Shown: positions 10,879 through 20,907 of the stretch, piece by piece
How positions within the stretch are numbered: the stretch's first letter is position 1
Layout: each line of letters begins with the position of its first letter
Source: Microthyrium microscopicum
Lineage: Eukaryota > Ascomycota > Dothideomycetes > Microthyriales > Microthyriaceae
Direction: 5' to 3'
Assembly: GCA_010405405.1 (NCBI GenBank)
Contig: MU004233.1
Location: 1,067,122 to 1,131,121, forward strand
Length of the DNA: 64,000 nucleotides
Made by a program: the position numbers and the translations under genes
Notes under the pieces: model-generated
Databases searched by the model: none
The model's input: the letters and a program-made list of their open reading frames with translations, nothing else
Told to the model about the DNA's origin: nothing

Positions 10879-11604
10879 ATCGCTTCCAAGTTTTTTGAGG
10901 TTCGATATATGCCGTAGACAATAATATGGGGAGGAGAAAAAGTTCGAGTTGGACTTGGAGCTTGAACAAAAAAAGTGTTATCGATAACGCTAGCCATCTT
11001 TTATGCCGGGGTCAATTAGTAGCACACGAGCCAATGAGAATTCAGGAATTAATGCATTATGCAGCCTTGGCGGGGCACCCGTTTTGAGGCTCAACGCCAC
11101 ATGCATTTCTAGGCTTGGTTTCTCTCGTCACTTATATGTGCACAAGATAAAAATATCAAATGCATATGCGAGTATACGGCTGAAAGCGATTGCCACCAAT
11201 AGTGTACCATAACTGCAGCAAAATGAGAATGTGACAATGCAACGGATTACGACGTGTCGATGTAATGGAGGCGCGCTAGCTTCATCTAAAATGGAGGCAG
11301 TGCAAAACCACATCTTCAAGATCCGAGATGCCGCTTACTCCATCATACATAATACTTCTTCCGCCCCATTTCTCCCTATTACATTCAATCAGCTCCTAAT
11401 TCACGCCGTCCTCTCAGTTGACGAAAGTAATAGCTCAACTCTCGTCTCCTGAGACTCGCTACTTCTGAGACACCATCAGTCGCATACCTCAGCCTGAGCA
11501 CTCCGCAAACCAAACATCGCCACCGCGCAAAAGACATATCTCCACCAGAGTTTCCTATCACCAAAACCTCGCACCAACAAGTCCAATCTCCTCACATCTA
11601 CAAA
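10879..11604. other. Divergent upstream region of RPA2 and the CYSTM gene
   Basis: No supported gene. Both flanking starts point away from it, so it should hold two promoters. The stretch just before 11605 is C/A-rich, as is common in fungal 5' leaders. Confidence 0.5.
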
Positions 11605-12045
11605 ATGGCCTCCCAAACGCTCACAAAAAACGTACGTCCTCTCCAACCCCTCAGTCCCCCTCGAGTCGAAACTAACGCAGCACAGGACCCTCCACCCTAC
11701 CCCTCAGAGCCTAATAGAGCATACAACAACGGTTCCGCAGACGCCTACTACCAACAACAACCACAATACGGCGCCCCAGCCTACCCACCGCAACAACACT
11801 ACAACTCTCAATATCCGCAACAACAACCATACCCGCAACAAGGAGGCTACTATCCTCCCCAGCAGAACGGCGGCTATTATGGTCCACCGCAAGGTCAGCA
11901 GGGCATGTACTACCAGCAACAGCAACCACCGCCAGGCGGATACTATCAAGGGCAGCGCGGACGAGGTCGAGAAACGGCGATGACGGGAATATGCGCGGGA
12001 TTGTGTGCGAGTTTGTGTCTGTTGGATCTATGTCTGTTTTGCTAG
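11605..12045 (+). CDS. CYSTM-type Pro/Gln/Tyr-rich tail protein with Cys-rich membrane end
   Basis: Two exons, 11605-11631 and 11686-12045, give 128 residues. The 54-bp intron has donor GTACGT, branch CTAAC and acceptor CAG; its length is a multiple of three, so retention would only add 18 residues. Residues 10-105 are Pro/Gln/Tyr/Gly-rich (runs such as YPQQQPYPQQGGYYPP). The C-terminus GICAGLCASLCLLDLCLFC is a short hydrophobic Cys-rich segment typical of the cysteine-rich transmembrane (CYSTM) module. In eukaryotes that module is tail-anchored or palmitoylated and linked to stress tolerance. The exact role here is unknown. Confidence 0.8.
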   Translation: MASQTLTKNVRPLQPLSPPRVETNAAQDPPPYPSEPNRAYNNGSADAYYQQQPQYGAPAYPPQQHYNSQYPQQQPYPQQGGYYPPQQNGGYYGPPQGQQGMYYQQQQPPPGGYYQGQRGRGRETAMTGICAGLCASLCLLDLCLFC

Positions 12046-12545
12046 GCGATTGCGGACACAGTGACATTGGGCGTGAATGCGATGAGACCTGTGTAGTACA
12101 CTATTCTGGGGTTGAGTGCGTTTTTGGTGATGATTTGGGCTTGCTGGATGGCTCGTCGCTCTGGGAAAGCCGTTCTGGTGTCGACTAAGTTTGCGCCAAT
12201 GGCTTTGTAGGGTGTGAAGGCTGGAAATACCAACTTTTGTTGGGACAGGTTAGAGGATGAAAGGACTGATACTGCATACGGTTGGGGCGGGCAGATATTG
12301 TCCCATATTACGACGCTGGACGGGAGTTCTTTATGCTTACTTATCCAGAGGAGTCCTTATTCTTACTATATCTTAGGGGTCTTACAGCTTCGTCTGATGA
12401 AATGCATTGATTATGTATCTATAAATTTTGTAATGCTATGCCGTTGCGGCTCGTGACTAGACTGGAAGCTACCAGTTCTATACCAATGTATGTACTAGTA
12501 TGCACAAGATCTACTGCTCTTCTTCCGTGCTACCGTAAAAATGAA
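12046..12545. other. Convergent 3' intergenic region
   Basis: About 500 bp between the CYSTM gene and the protease stop. No coding or RNA feature recognised. Confidence 0.5.
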
Positions 12546-14710
12546 TTACATCTTTACGCGTTCCTTGGAAATGAACCCTAATGGCCCCTTTCCCTTGGGA
12601 AACGGGGTATCTATTCCAGGTACTCCAGGTGAAGCTGGCGGAGGTGCACCAGGAGCCGCTGGTGGAGCTGGAACTGCTGGTGGACCTGGAACTGCTGATG
12701 GACCTGGAACAGCTGGTGGTGATGCAGGCGCACCAGTTGCCTGCATAGCAAGCTGTTGTAGCTTTGGGAAATCTGGTGTACCGAAACCCGTCACAGGATC
12801 CTAGAAATCATCGTCAGTACAACACTCAAGCATATAAGGAGATAACCACATACCCATCCCTTCGCCGCCTGGAATCCTGCTCCATCACAGCCCTTCGAGC
12901 CACCACTCAGGATATCGTTGAATCCCTGGTATCCGACTTGATACAACCACGGATTCATGAAGCCGAGCTGCTTCTTGCCATTCGAGATCAAATAATCATT
13001 CAATAACGCAATAATGCCCGCCACCGCCGGCGTACTCGCACTCGTCCCGTCCAGAATAATATTCCGTCCATTCCACACTACGCTATAACTCTGCGCCTGC
13101 GCAGCAATATCCGGATAAGCGCGCCCACTCGTATTATACATTCCCTGATACGTAGCGCCCAAACTCTTGACATACGCATCGACCACAGCGCTCTGGTAGG
13201 ACGGGCGCGCAAAGTAGTTGCTGAATCCTCCACCGGAGGCAAAGTTGTTCTTTGGATCAAAGGCGGCGACTTCAGGGCCTACGTTCTTGGTGCCGCCGAC
13301 GACGGTCACGTAGGGACAGGAGGCGGGGAAGGCAGGGAGGAACATGTTGCTGTTTTTGCCATCGTTGGACTGGCAGGCGCCGTCGTTACCGACACCGTTG
13401 TCACCGCTCGCAAAGAGAATGGTTACGCCGCGGGCACCGAGTTGGGCGAAGCCTTGGCAGACGCGCTCGGCATAGTCGGCGGGGACGGTTTGTTCGTTGT
13501 CGCCGTAGCTGTTGGAGACTACGCCGGGAAGGTCCTTTTCGGTGGAGAGCATGTATTGGACCCATTCGAGGTAGGGCTCGTTGGAGTTGGTGCGGGTGAA
13601 GGCGTCGGGCTTGAAGGGGGGTGAACCGCCGGTGTTGTAGGCTTTTACGCGCATGGGGTAGACCATTGAGACGAGGGTTTGGCCGTCGAGATTGCCTTCT
13701 GCGTTCTGCTGCTTGGCGAGCTGGGCCATGGTCAGATTGGACTGGGTGTTTGTGCCACCGTTGATGAGCGTGAAGTTGATAGAGGCGCCAGCGGCTTCAG
13801 GACGGTATTGCGTGAGAAACGCTTTTAGGTCGCCGAGCATGGCAGTCTCATTGAGGTAGTTCGCAAAAGCTACATAGTTCTTGTCAGTGGCCTTGGGGAC
13901 GTAGTTGTTGGTCTTGTAGAGTTGGCGAAGACAGGCGGGCGTGATGGATTCTGGATCGCAGACTTTGTCCAGTGGCTGGTCGGCGAGACGGTCGTTCATT
14001 TGAAGGGAGTCGGCCGTGGATTTGAGGCTGACCTTGGGCATATCGGAGAGAGCTTGACCGTCTTCCAATACAGGCTTGAATGTTACCCGCTGTGGAGTCG
14101 CTTGCAGAAAGGAATTGGTTGGCTGAATAGAGGCAACGTGCTGGTGAAGCTCGGTTGGTAGAGAGTATTGTGGTGTGCGGATTACTTCTGTGCCATCTTC
14201 GTGTCTGAAGACTGAGTATTTTGTCTTCAGTAGTTTTTCGGCGTCGCATACTGAGATTGAAACTTTAACCCAGTCTTTTGCCGGTGTGTACTTCAACTTC
14301 TCGCTTGTATATCCATGCGACGCCAACCACTCGTGGAGAGAGTCTAGCGCGTGACCATGCGGCCGTGAGAGCTGAGTGACTTCATCTTGCGTGAGATGTT
14401 GGCCATACCGAGCATGGGATGGATCGGACACTACCAGAAGTTGTCAGTATGAGACACTTGGAAGTCCTCAATACGCGCTCATACCTTCATATAGATGTCT
14501 TTCTAACTCTCCCCATCCAGCCATCTTCATTCCAATGTTGAGGTTGAGTATCGCATCTGAGGGAGCCGGTCCAACCCTCGTCCATTTCCGCGGCGGATTG
14601 TGTAACTCCTTGACTGAATATTCATACTTTCTTGGCTGAACAGGTGTCGATTGCGCAATGCTAGACAATATCGCAACACCCGACACCAAGATACTCGAAA
14701 AATAAACCAT
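12546..14710 (-). CDS. Secreted sedolisin (S53) tripeptidyl-peptidase-like protease
   Basis: Three exons (14485-14710, 12854-14430, 12546-12800) give 685 residues. A signal peptide is visible (MVYFSSILVSGVAILSSIA). The pro-domain (about 40-190) contains VSDPSHARYGQHLTQDEV. The catalytic domain from about 220 shows the S53 hallmarks. These are EGNLDGQ, with the Glu/Asp pair at about 318/322; the oxyanion Asp in SNSYGDNEQTV; and the catalytic Ser in LDGTSASTPAVAG at about 541. The calcium site follows (NDILSGGSKGCDG), then KGWDPVTGFGTPDF. The enzyme would be activated at acid pH after secretion and release tripeptides. An extra C-terminal tail of about 65 residues rich in Pro/Ala/Gly (PAVPGPSAVPGPPAVP repeats) goes beyond most family members. 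Confidence 0.93.
12610..12735 (-). repeat. Imperfect Pro/Ala/Gly codon repeats in the protease tail
   Basis: On the plus strand, units like GGACCTGGAACTGCTGGT recur imperfectly. On the coding strand they give alternating PAVPGP/PSAVPG-type segments. This is a minisatellite-like stretch inside the last exon and likely varies in copy number between strains. Confidence 0.6.
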
Positions 14711-15871
14711 CTTAGCGATAATTAAAGGGCTCGATGAAGCCGAAGAAAGCTGAAGAATGTGCTCCTAGACCGGTTGTGTCCCTGGTGAAGTGGTTGTCGC
14801 GATGCTCAAAGCCTGAGGGATGGGAGTTATAATTGGTAAGCTGGAAGCTGCGAACAGCCCGATATGTAAAAAGAAAGAGCATACGGTTAAAGATCAGTGC
14901 TTTCCTAGATCGTCACTATCGATATACACCACACCTAGTTGCGAGGAACTTCGAGGGTTATCGGGCCATCTAAGCCATATCAAGCCAAGGGCCTGGCAGG
15001 GTATATTCTCAATGAACCCTTGCTGAAGGATTGAGCGAATGAGGCTCTTGATTGGAATAAAATATCAAGTTTATAGGGACGAGGGTTCCATAGAAGGGTT
15101 AAAACTTCCATGGTTTGGCAGCCTCTTGCGCAGTCTGGGCAGCAAACCGATGGCAATGCTTAGGCGCCTCCGCGACATACCAAGGCAATTCCCAAACGTG
15201 GTGACAAAACAAACATTTGAGATGTGCCGAATGACCCCTGCTGGCCCTTGGACTTGGAAACGCCCCAGAGCCAAGAGAGCGGCGCATTACGGCATTAATT
15301 TGAGCTTAATTGCTGCCATGGGCCGGAGTTATATTGGGCGGCGATGTTAAGGGTTTGGTCGGATTTGAAAGAACTGGAATCCAAATTCAGAGCCCTCGAA
15401 GATGTTCTTATTGCCAATTTGGATATATCTGTCGAACTCGATTGAAAGCACTGCTGCAAAATGGAGGTAGAACTCTCAAGATTTTAAAACAGGTTGGAAG
15501 CTGAAGTCGAAACATTTGGTGAACAAACCCCTGCATCGTGCAACACAGCATCAGGCTGAACCTCAGCCTTGCTGGCTTGGCATTCATGCAATTGACGGCA
15601 GTGAAGAAGTCTAGATCATGATTAGTGAGACGAACAAAACTATATAATGGTAAACAAGGTAGAAATGAAAAGCAATGTTGACCGTTATCATCTCTGAAGA
15701 ATATTCCGCGTCGTGTATGGTACTCAACAAAATTGATGGGACCACGCCAGCCAGTGTTCCAGATGGAAAAGATGGTAAAATTTACCTTTACTAATTTTTG
15801 AAGCATAATTTGGGAGCGTATAATAGTAGGACAAAACGACTTCCAAATATGTGGACTCTGAGAAGAGCTGT
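14711..15871. other. Gene-free stretch upstream of the protease
   Basis: 1.16 kb between the protease start and the dioxygenase stop. Short frames exist on both strands but none has a domain or intron structure I can support. Confidence 0.5.
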
Positions 15872-17348
15872 TTATCCAACGTTCTTATTCATGGGCTTCT
15901 TTTCATCAATATTCTTCTTCACCCAGGGTGGATACCCATCATCATCGAATTCAGCCCATTGAAAGTACGAGCACCCATCTTGGCCAGGGACGTAGTGAGC
16001 ATGACAGGTCCAAGTATACTTGCCTCGATTTTCCTTTCTCTTTCGCACAGATCTCAAAACGCATGGCACGTTGCACTTGCACCGCGGAGTATACTTTGGG
16101 TGTAGAAAGTCTTTGTAGCAGCGATAAGTGATGTTGAGTCGCTTGTTTCCCGCGATTGGATGAGGATTGATGACTTGAGCTGGTGCTATGCTGTGGTTCC
16201 ATTCTTCTTGCATTTCAGCATGCATAATAAGCAGGGAGTTGTGAGGTAGATGAATGGCTATTTGGCCTTCAGTATCTGCTCTGTCGGTTGTGGCTTTTGA
16301 AGCAGAAGTTGTCTCCTCATCTCGAGCGACGACTCTTCTCACTCGAAATTCTCGAGCAACACCAAGAGATAGGCTACCAATAATGGCTCGCGGGCCTAGA
16401 TATGTCAATTGATCGGCGTGGTATCCAACACTGCTGGGTGTTAACAAATGCATCCAGCGCTATGGCAGTTGAGCGTACCTCTCTTGAGGTCCATCATAAC
16501 AGTTGACAAATGAACAATTCGGAAGCCACTCATCTGGAGACTGGTATTTGAGCTTTTCTCCATTCGGATAGAATTCTTTGATGCGACGCTGAACCTCTCG
16601 ATTTACCGTCTCTTTGACTTTGGCTGACACCTTCAACATCTCTGGCAGACTTTTGCGAACATCCTGACGAAGGTTAAATAAATCAAGAAAGCTGAATCGG
16701 TGCCTGATACCTCTATCTTCGAGCCATCATAGACATACTCAGTCTTTTGCTTCTCAGCCTCATCCCAAGAATCAACATAGAATCTATTCCAGATTAGAAG
16801 ATCTCTCTCCAAATCTCCTGCCAAACTCACCGCATTGTATGAGGGCTCTCCACCACCCTATCAAACAGCTTAAAAGTCGACTTCTCATAAGTACACGACT
16901 CTGGAAGCAACTCCCTCAACAGCGCCTCAGCCTCCTGAGCCGGCAAAAAATTGTGAATGATGGTACATGGCGTATGCTCCTCAATATCCTCTGGTGTATA
17001 CAAATGCAAAGTCTTTCCCCTCCTAGTCAAAGGCACTTTTCGACGACCAGACTCGTTTCCTGAGGTTATACTAAAATCCGAGAGCGACGACTGATTTCCC
17101 AGCGCTGATGACTTGATGCGTTTTCTAGGGTCTGCCAGGCGTCCATTTTGTTTCAGCAAATCTGAAGCATACTCAACAGAGCCTTCGGCCGCTAGAAGCG
17201 CTTCCAACAGATCGCTCGCTTCGGCCGCGGGGTGCAGAGATGAGAGGACGGCAAGTTTGAAGTCTGTAGAGTCTTCCGGCTGTTCCACAGCCGATGGAGT
17301 AGGTTCTACCTCCACGCGTCTTCTCTTTCGTAATATGAATGAGTCCAT
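15872..17348 (-). CDS. AlkB-like 2OG-Fe(II) dioxygenase with CUE and GRF zinc-finger domains
   Basis: Four exons (16831-17348, 16711-16783, 16479-16663, 15872-16430) give 444 residues; introns are 47-48 bp and all GT-AG. The order is an N-terminal CUE-like helix bundle (about 28-68, AVLSSLHPAAEASDLLEALL), the AlkB fold (about 120-365) and a C-terminal GRF-type zinc finger (about 375-410, RCKCNVPC, then YTWTCHAHY and CSYFQW). The iron ligands are visible as His263-x-Asp265 (YHADQLTYLGP) and distal His338 (EEWNHSI). Arg362 in NITYRCY would bind 2-oxoglutarate. Family knowledge suggests repair of alkylated bases in the nucleus, with CUE binding ubiquitin and GRF binding single-stranded DNA. The exact substrate is inferred, not shown. 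Confidence 0.92.
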
Positions 17349-17681
17349 AAAAAGTTCATATGCTGGTAGGAAGATATGGAGGTGATGAAGAAGTTGGTAG
17401 AAGACGCGATGGGTTGTCGCGAGAAGGTCACCATATCACGTGCAGATCATTTCCAACATTGAATCAATGGCCGATTAGAATCTTATCATATGCATTTTGA
17501 ATTACATTCGAAGTAGATGCATAGATAAATCTTTCGATTTTGAAATCGGTTCAATAAGGCGGTGAGCCAAATAATATCTTGAAAAAGGTCACGTACTCGA
17601 ATCGGAATTGAACGCGGAGCCTCACAGCTCGGTTCCGACAACCAAAAGAGGAAACTGACGATAGTTCAAGTTAACAAAAAA

Positions 17682-17711
17682 TACACTCCTAGCTCAAGAG
17701 CTAGAAGTGTA
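17682..17711. repeat. Hairpin 1: 14-bp inverted repeat, 2-nt loop
   Basis: Arms TACACTCCTAGCTC and GAGCTAGAAGTGTA pair with a single C/A mismatch around AA. This is an unusually tight, long stem for unselected intergenic DNA. Confidence 0.75.
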
Positions 17712-17713
17712 AT

Positions 17714-17734
17714 AAAAGCCTCTTTTCGGCTTTT
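17714..17734 (+). repeat. Hairpin 2: terminator-like stem with T tract
   Basis: AAAAGCC and GGCTTTT form a 7-bp stem around TCTTTTC and run into a T tract. It looks like an intrinsic terminator or a Pol III stop, but no known transcript ends here. Confidence 0.55.
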
Positions 17735-17744
17735 TCCCTATGAT

Positions 17745-17786
17745 ACCTGAATCAGTCATCCACAAACGTGTGGTGATTCATCAGGT
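17745..17786. repeat. Hairpin 3: long imperfect stem
   Basis: ACCTGA-ATCA-CCAC on the left pairs in steps with GTGTGG-TGATT-CAGGT on the right, with small bulges and an apical loop near 17764. The minus strand contains CTGATGA by chance of the stem. Confidence 0.6.
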
Positions 17787-17854
17787 AATTGACCCAGTTG
17801 ATGACAAAGAGGCATTATTTTTTAACCTCAATATTGAGACCACTGGGCCTCCTG

Positions 17855-17873
17855 TTTGTTAGTAACGAACAAA
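17855..17873. repeat. Hairpin 5: 6-bp stem TTTGTT/AACAAA
   Basis: Short inverted repeat with a 7-nt loop. A further weak pair, CCCAGT (17793-17798) with ACTGGG (17842-17847), encloses the DNA between hairpins 3 and 5. Confidence 0.45.
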
Positions 17874-17986
17874 TGTTCCGCAGTTTTGGTATATATAGTG
17901 CACTCCCCAACGTGATTGTGTGAAAATAAATCAACCTGGTTTTATACTTGAGCATATTTTCCTTTCACGAAGCACTTAAAATAAAA

Positions 17987-18013
17987 AAAAGTCATAAAGT
18001 CATAAAGTCATAA
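17987..18013. repeat. Three-copy 8-bp tandem repeat
   Basis: AAGTCATA repeats three times in a row just past the 3' end of the Zn2Cys6 gene. A microsatellite-like tract, no function proposed. Confidence 0.7.
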
Positions 18014-18110
18014 TATTTTGCAACAATACTAGCTACAAATCTTTGCTTAGTTACAGGGAGCGTCGTCGTAACAACCCCAACGCCAAACCTCATCCCATGG
18101 CGAGCTAGCA

Positions 18111-20594
18111 CTAGTTTTGCGGAGGATACTGATATGGGTCGAATTGTATATTGGACAAGGGATCATATTGTAAAATGGCATTCGGGTCATACAGCCATGA
18201 AGGATCTGTGGCCATGGCGTTGAGATCGAAATGATAGTTGTCAAAGCCTACGATCTGCTCAATTCCTCCAATATCAATGTTCGCAATGCTGGGATTTGCG
18301 AAATCAAAGGATGGGTTGAAGGCAGGGTCTTGCACCATTGTAGGCACAGTGTACTGCTCAGGCAATACCGGTGGGAGAAGCTCGGTCTGGAAATGTTTCT
18401 CAAAGTCTGAGATGGGCCCATTCTCCTCAATAGTAGTGGGTTGTGCCCAGGCAGCAGGTTGGGCGGCTTCGGCGAGATCATTGGTGCTTGCCACGGTGTA
18501 CTCACTTCCAGCGCTTGCATCGCCACTATTGGTACGTGTGCTAGTACGACCAGAGGTTGGTACCGAATCATCACTGCTTGCGTGAATGGTTGGAGGGGTG
18601 TCATCTGAAGGGGGAGAAGTCTTCGTAGGTGGAGAAGTTTTCACAGCTGGGGAGACAGTATCTTCCTTTCGTCTTCGCTTGGACACCATGTTGTCTGAAT
18701 AGACCTTTTCTCCAGGTTTGAGTTTAAGTCGGCTAACCAATCTCTGGAGAAACTTGTAAGCATTGTTTCCGGACTGGGTAGTTTCGCCAATGGTATGGAA
18801 TTTGTCTAGCAGATCTTCCAGTGCAGAAAGCATGTCTTGACGACGCGGTAGAGAGAAATCCTTGTCATGGAATATTGCAGAGCAGAACAGCAGAGCAACG
18901 TCAAAGAACAAGAACGAGACCAAATGAAATTTGGTGCTAATTGGATGCTCGAAGTTGTAGAGTTTTTTGGTTGCCTCGTGCAAATTCAAAGCACAATTGA
19001 TTCCTTTGGCACGGAACTCTTGCTCTATAGAATCTGCGTCCCTGGGAAGGTCTCTGGTGAGGAATGTTTTGAACGAATCCATCTTCAGCATCCAGGCACA
19101 CGCATGCAATTGCAGCCTCTGGAGGATAAGATAAGGGAATTCTTTGTCCCATTTCAGTTCTGGGTTAGCCATGCTGTATGCCGGGGGAAGTGAATCCATC
19201 CATTTCTGAATGTCGAACTGTAGGATATGGACTCTTTCTATGGGCGGCGTGTCTCCAAAGTTTCTGAATCTTGCTGATAGTGTCTGAATCAGAGCAGCTT
19301 GAAGTGCCATATGCGTGAATGGTGAGGGTAGTCCAGGACGGTTTGGCTTCTGCTCAAGCTTCAGGGTTGGAAGCTCTAGATTACACGTGGAGTGATCAAT
19401 GATAAGAGGACGATTGAGCCAGGCCGACATTTGCCAATCCCAAATGTAAAGAGTGCACCAAAGTCGTTTTCTCATTTCAGACTCGAATTCATCAAGATTT
19501 TGGGCATCGACGCCGTTGTGTATGCCTTACAATGATATTAGCCTTGAGTGTTGAAGCGGATACGACTTACCAAGTTCTTGAGCGGCTCTCACTCCTTCAC
19601 CAACGGCATGCCATGTCTCTAGCGGTTCGCCCTCGGCTTTGTACCAGGATGCCTTGAGCATGAGCTGCTGTACTCTCTGAAGAGTGCAAGTTGAGGGCGT
19701 TAACTGGGCGCTCAGCTTGTCCGCAGCGTCAAAGTACCTTTTACCGATGTTCTCATAGTTTTGAGCAAACTCGTACTCAATCTTCTCTCGAAGAGTGTCA
19801 CTCAGATGCTGAGTGGAAACAGCACAAAGTCGAAGCAAGAGGCAGGTAAAGTCTGGTGACAAAGCTTGATGCGTCTGTCTACCATCCCACCAAGTACTAT
19901 AAGCCTTGGTAAAGGTCGGTGGATAGATCCAATAGTAACGATAATTGGCAGAATAGAGATAATTTTGGACGAGAAGATCTAGACCGGTTAGCTTGTACAA
20001 GGAGAGCCGGAGTCTACTCCGTACCAGTGATTGTCCTTGTTGGAATATTCTTTAGCTGGTCCTCGATTTCATCTGCTTGTATGAAAGTATTTGGCTTGGA
20101 TACCCCATCTTCCTGCAAGACGTTAGTGCTCAACCTCTTTGAAGACACTGACAACCTACGCCGTTGACTACTGACTCCATTTCGAACAACTTGTTGTCAG
20201 ACATGTAGCCCCATGAGACCAGGCCAGTCTTCTCTTCCACCAAAGTATCAGAACTCTGGCCTGAATACTCTGATTCTTCGGCATTAGATCTTTTACGACT
20301 AACAGCAGCGCTGGAGGTAACAAATCAGCCTAATAATGAAGTTTGTTATGATTGTTCTACACACCGGATGCCTTCATCCGTCAAGTCCGAGACATTTTTT
20401 CTCTCCCCAAATTGGCAGAGGTGGGGGACTTTACGTCCAAGGCACTGCTGACAGGGCCATTCTCGACTGCACTGATAGTCGAGGTGGTTAGCATCATATT
20501 AATATGAAGAGAAAGGAAATACCTTTTGTTTCCTGCGTTGGCACTCCTTACATGAAGGCGCCTGTGTGGCAAGCTTTGTCTTTGCTTGCACCAT
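18111..20594 (-). CDS. Zn2Cys6 transcription factor with fungal-specific regulatory domain
   Basis: Six exons (20523-20594, 20365-20471, 20160-20310, 20025-20112, 19571-19978, 18111-19525) give 746 residues with all junctions GT-AG and in phase. The cluster is split by the first intron: Cys15, 18, 25, 31, 34 and 43 with spacing C-x2-C-x6-C-x5-C-x2-C-x8-C. The regulatory domain spans about 145-480, with NYLYSANYRYYWIYPP, LLLRLCAVSTQHL and the very typical EMRKRLWCTLYIWDWQMS. The last 230 residues are Ser/Thr/Pro-rich with an Asp/Tyr/Asn-rich end (YDPNAILQYDPLSNIQFDP) that could activate transcription. Exons 1-3 are short and easy to miss. The target pathway cannot be inferred. A degraded transposon sits 257 bp upstream of the start. 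Confidence 0.92.
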
Positions 20595-20851
20595 CGTCAA
20601 ATACGATGAGACTCCTTATCACACGACTAGAACCGCGAGGAGGATATCTGCAAGTTCAGACATGGAGTGGGAAAGAAGGCAGGTATAGATTTTTGTATTT
20701 AAAGGGAGTATTTGATGGCGTGAGCAATGCTGGAGCGGCACTGCGGCAGGTGGCCTTTGTGCTGATTAGTCTTGTCCTAAACTCCCAATCACAGCAACTC
20801 CTCTAAGAATAGGGCCGTCTCTTTGCAGGAGGGGTCCACAGGGTCCTGCTG
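20595..20851. other. Remaining proximal promoter of the second Zn2Cys6 gene
   Basis: 257 bp between the start codon and the transposon's left end. The last bases (20842-20851, GGTCCTGCTG) are the left copy of the target duplication. Confidence 0.6.
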
Positions 20852-20907
20852 CAGGATCAGTTTCCACTCCCCCCTCCCAGAGGCCCCCCCTATCCAGAGG
20901 CCCCCCC
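20852..20907 (+). repeat. MULE left terminal inverted repeat
   Basis: C-rich end that matches the reverse complement of 23556-23610 with only a few differences. It keeps high GC, unlike the interior. Confidence 0.85.

Larger units (their letters stand above)
17349..18110. other. Hairpin-rich intergenic region
   Basis: Upstream of the dioxygenase gene and downstream of the second Zn2Cys6 gene. No coding frame. It contains a run of inverted repeats between 17682 and 17873 and a short tandem repeat at 17987-18013, listed separately. Confidence 0.6.

Noticed and set aside
17575-17645. tRNA-like pattern on the minus strand (GTTCAATTCC box)
   Set aside because: The T arm does not pair, the anticodon arm has a wrong loop size and no acceptor stem closes. 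Not a tRNA gene by inspection.
17714-17734. Bacterial intrinsic terminator or horizontally acquired bacterial DNA
   Set aside because: The hairpin with T tract is isolated and all neighbouring genes are clearly fungal.
17745-17786. Hammerhead ribozyme core (CTGATGA on the minus strand)
   Set aside because: The motif is inside a simple long hairpin; the GAAA strand and cleavage-site arrangement of a hammerhead are missing.
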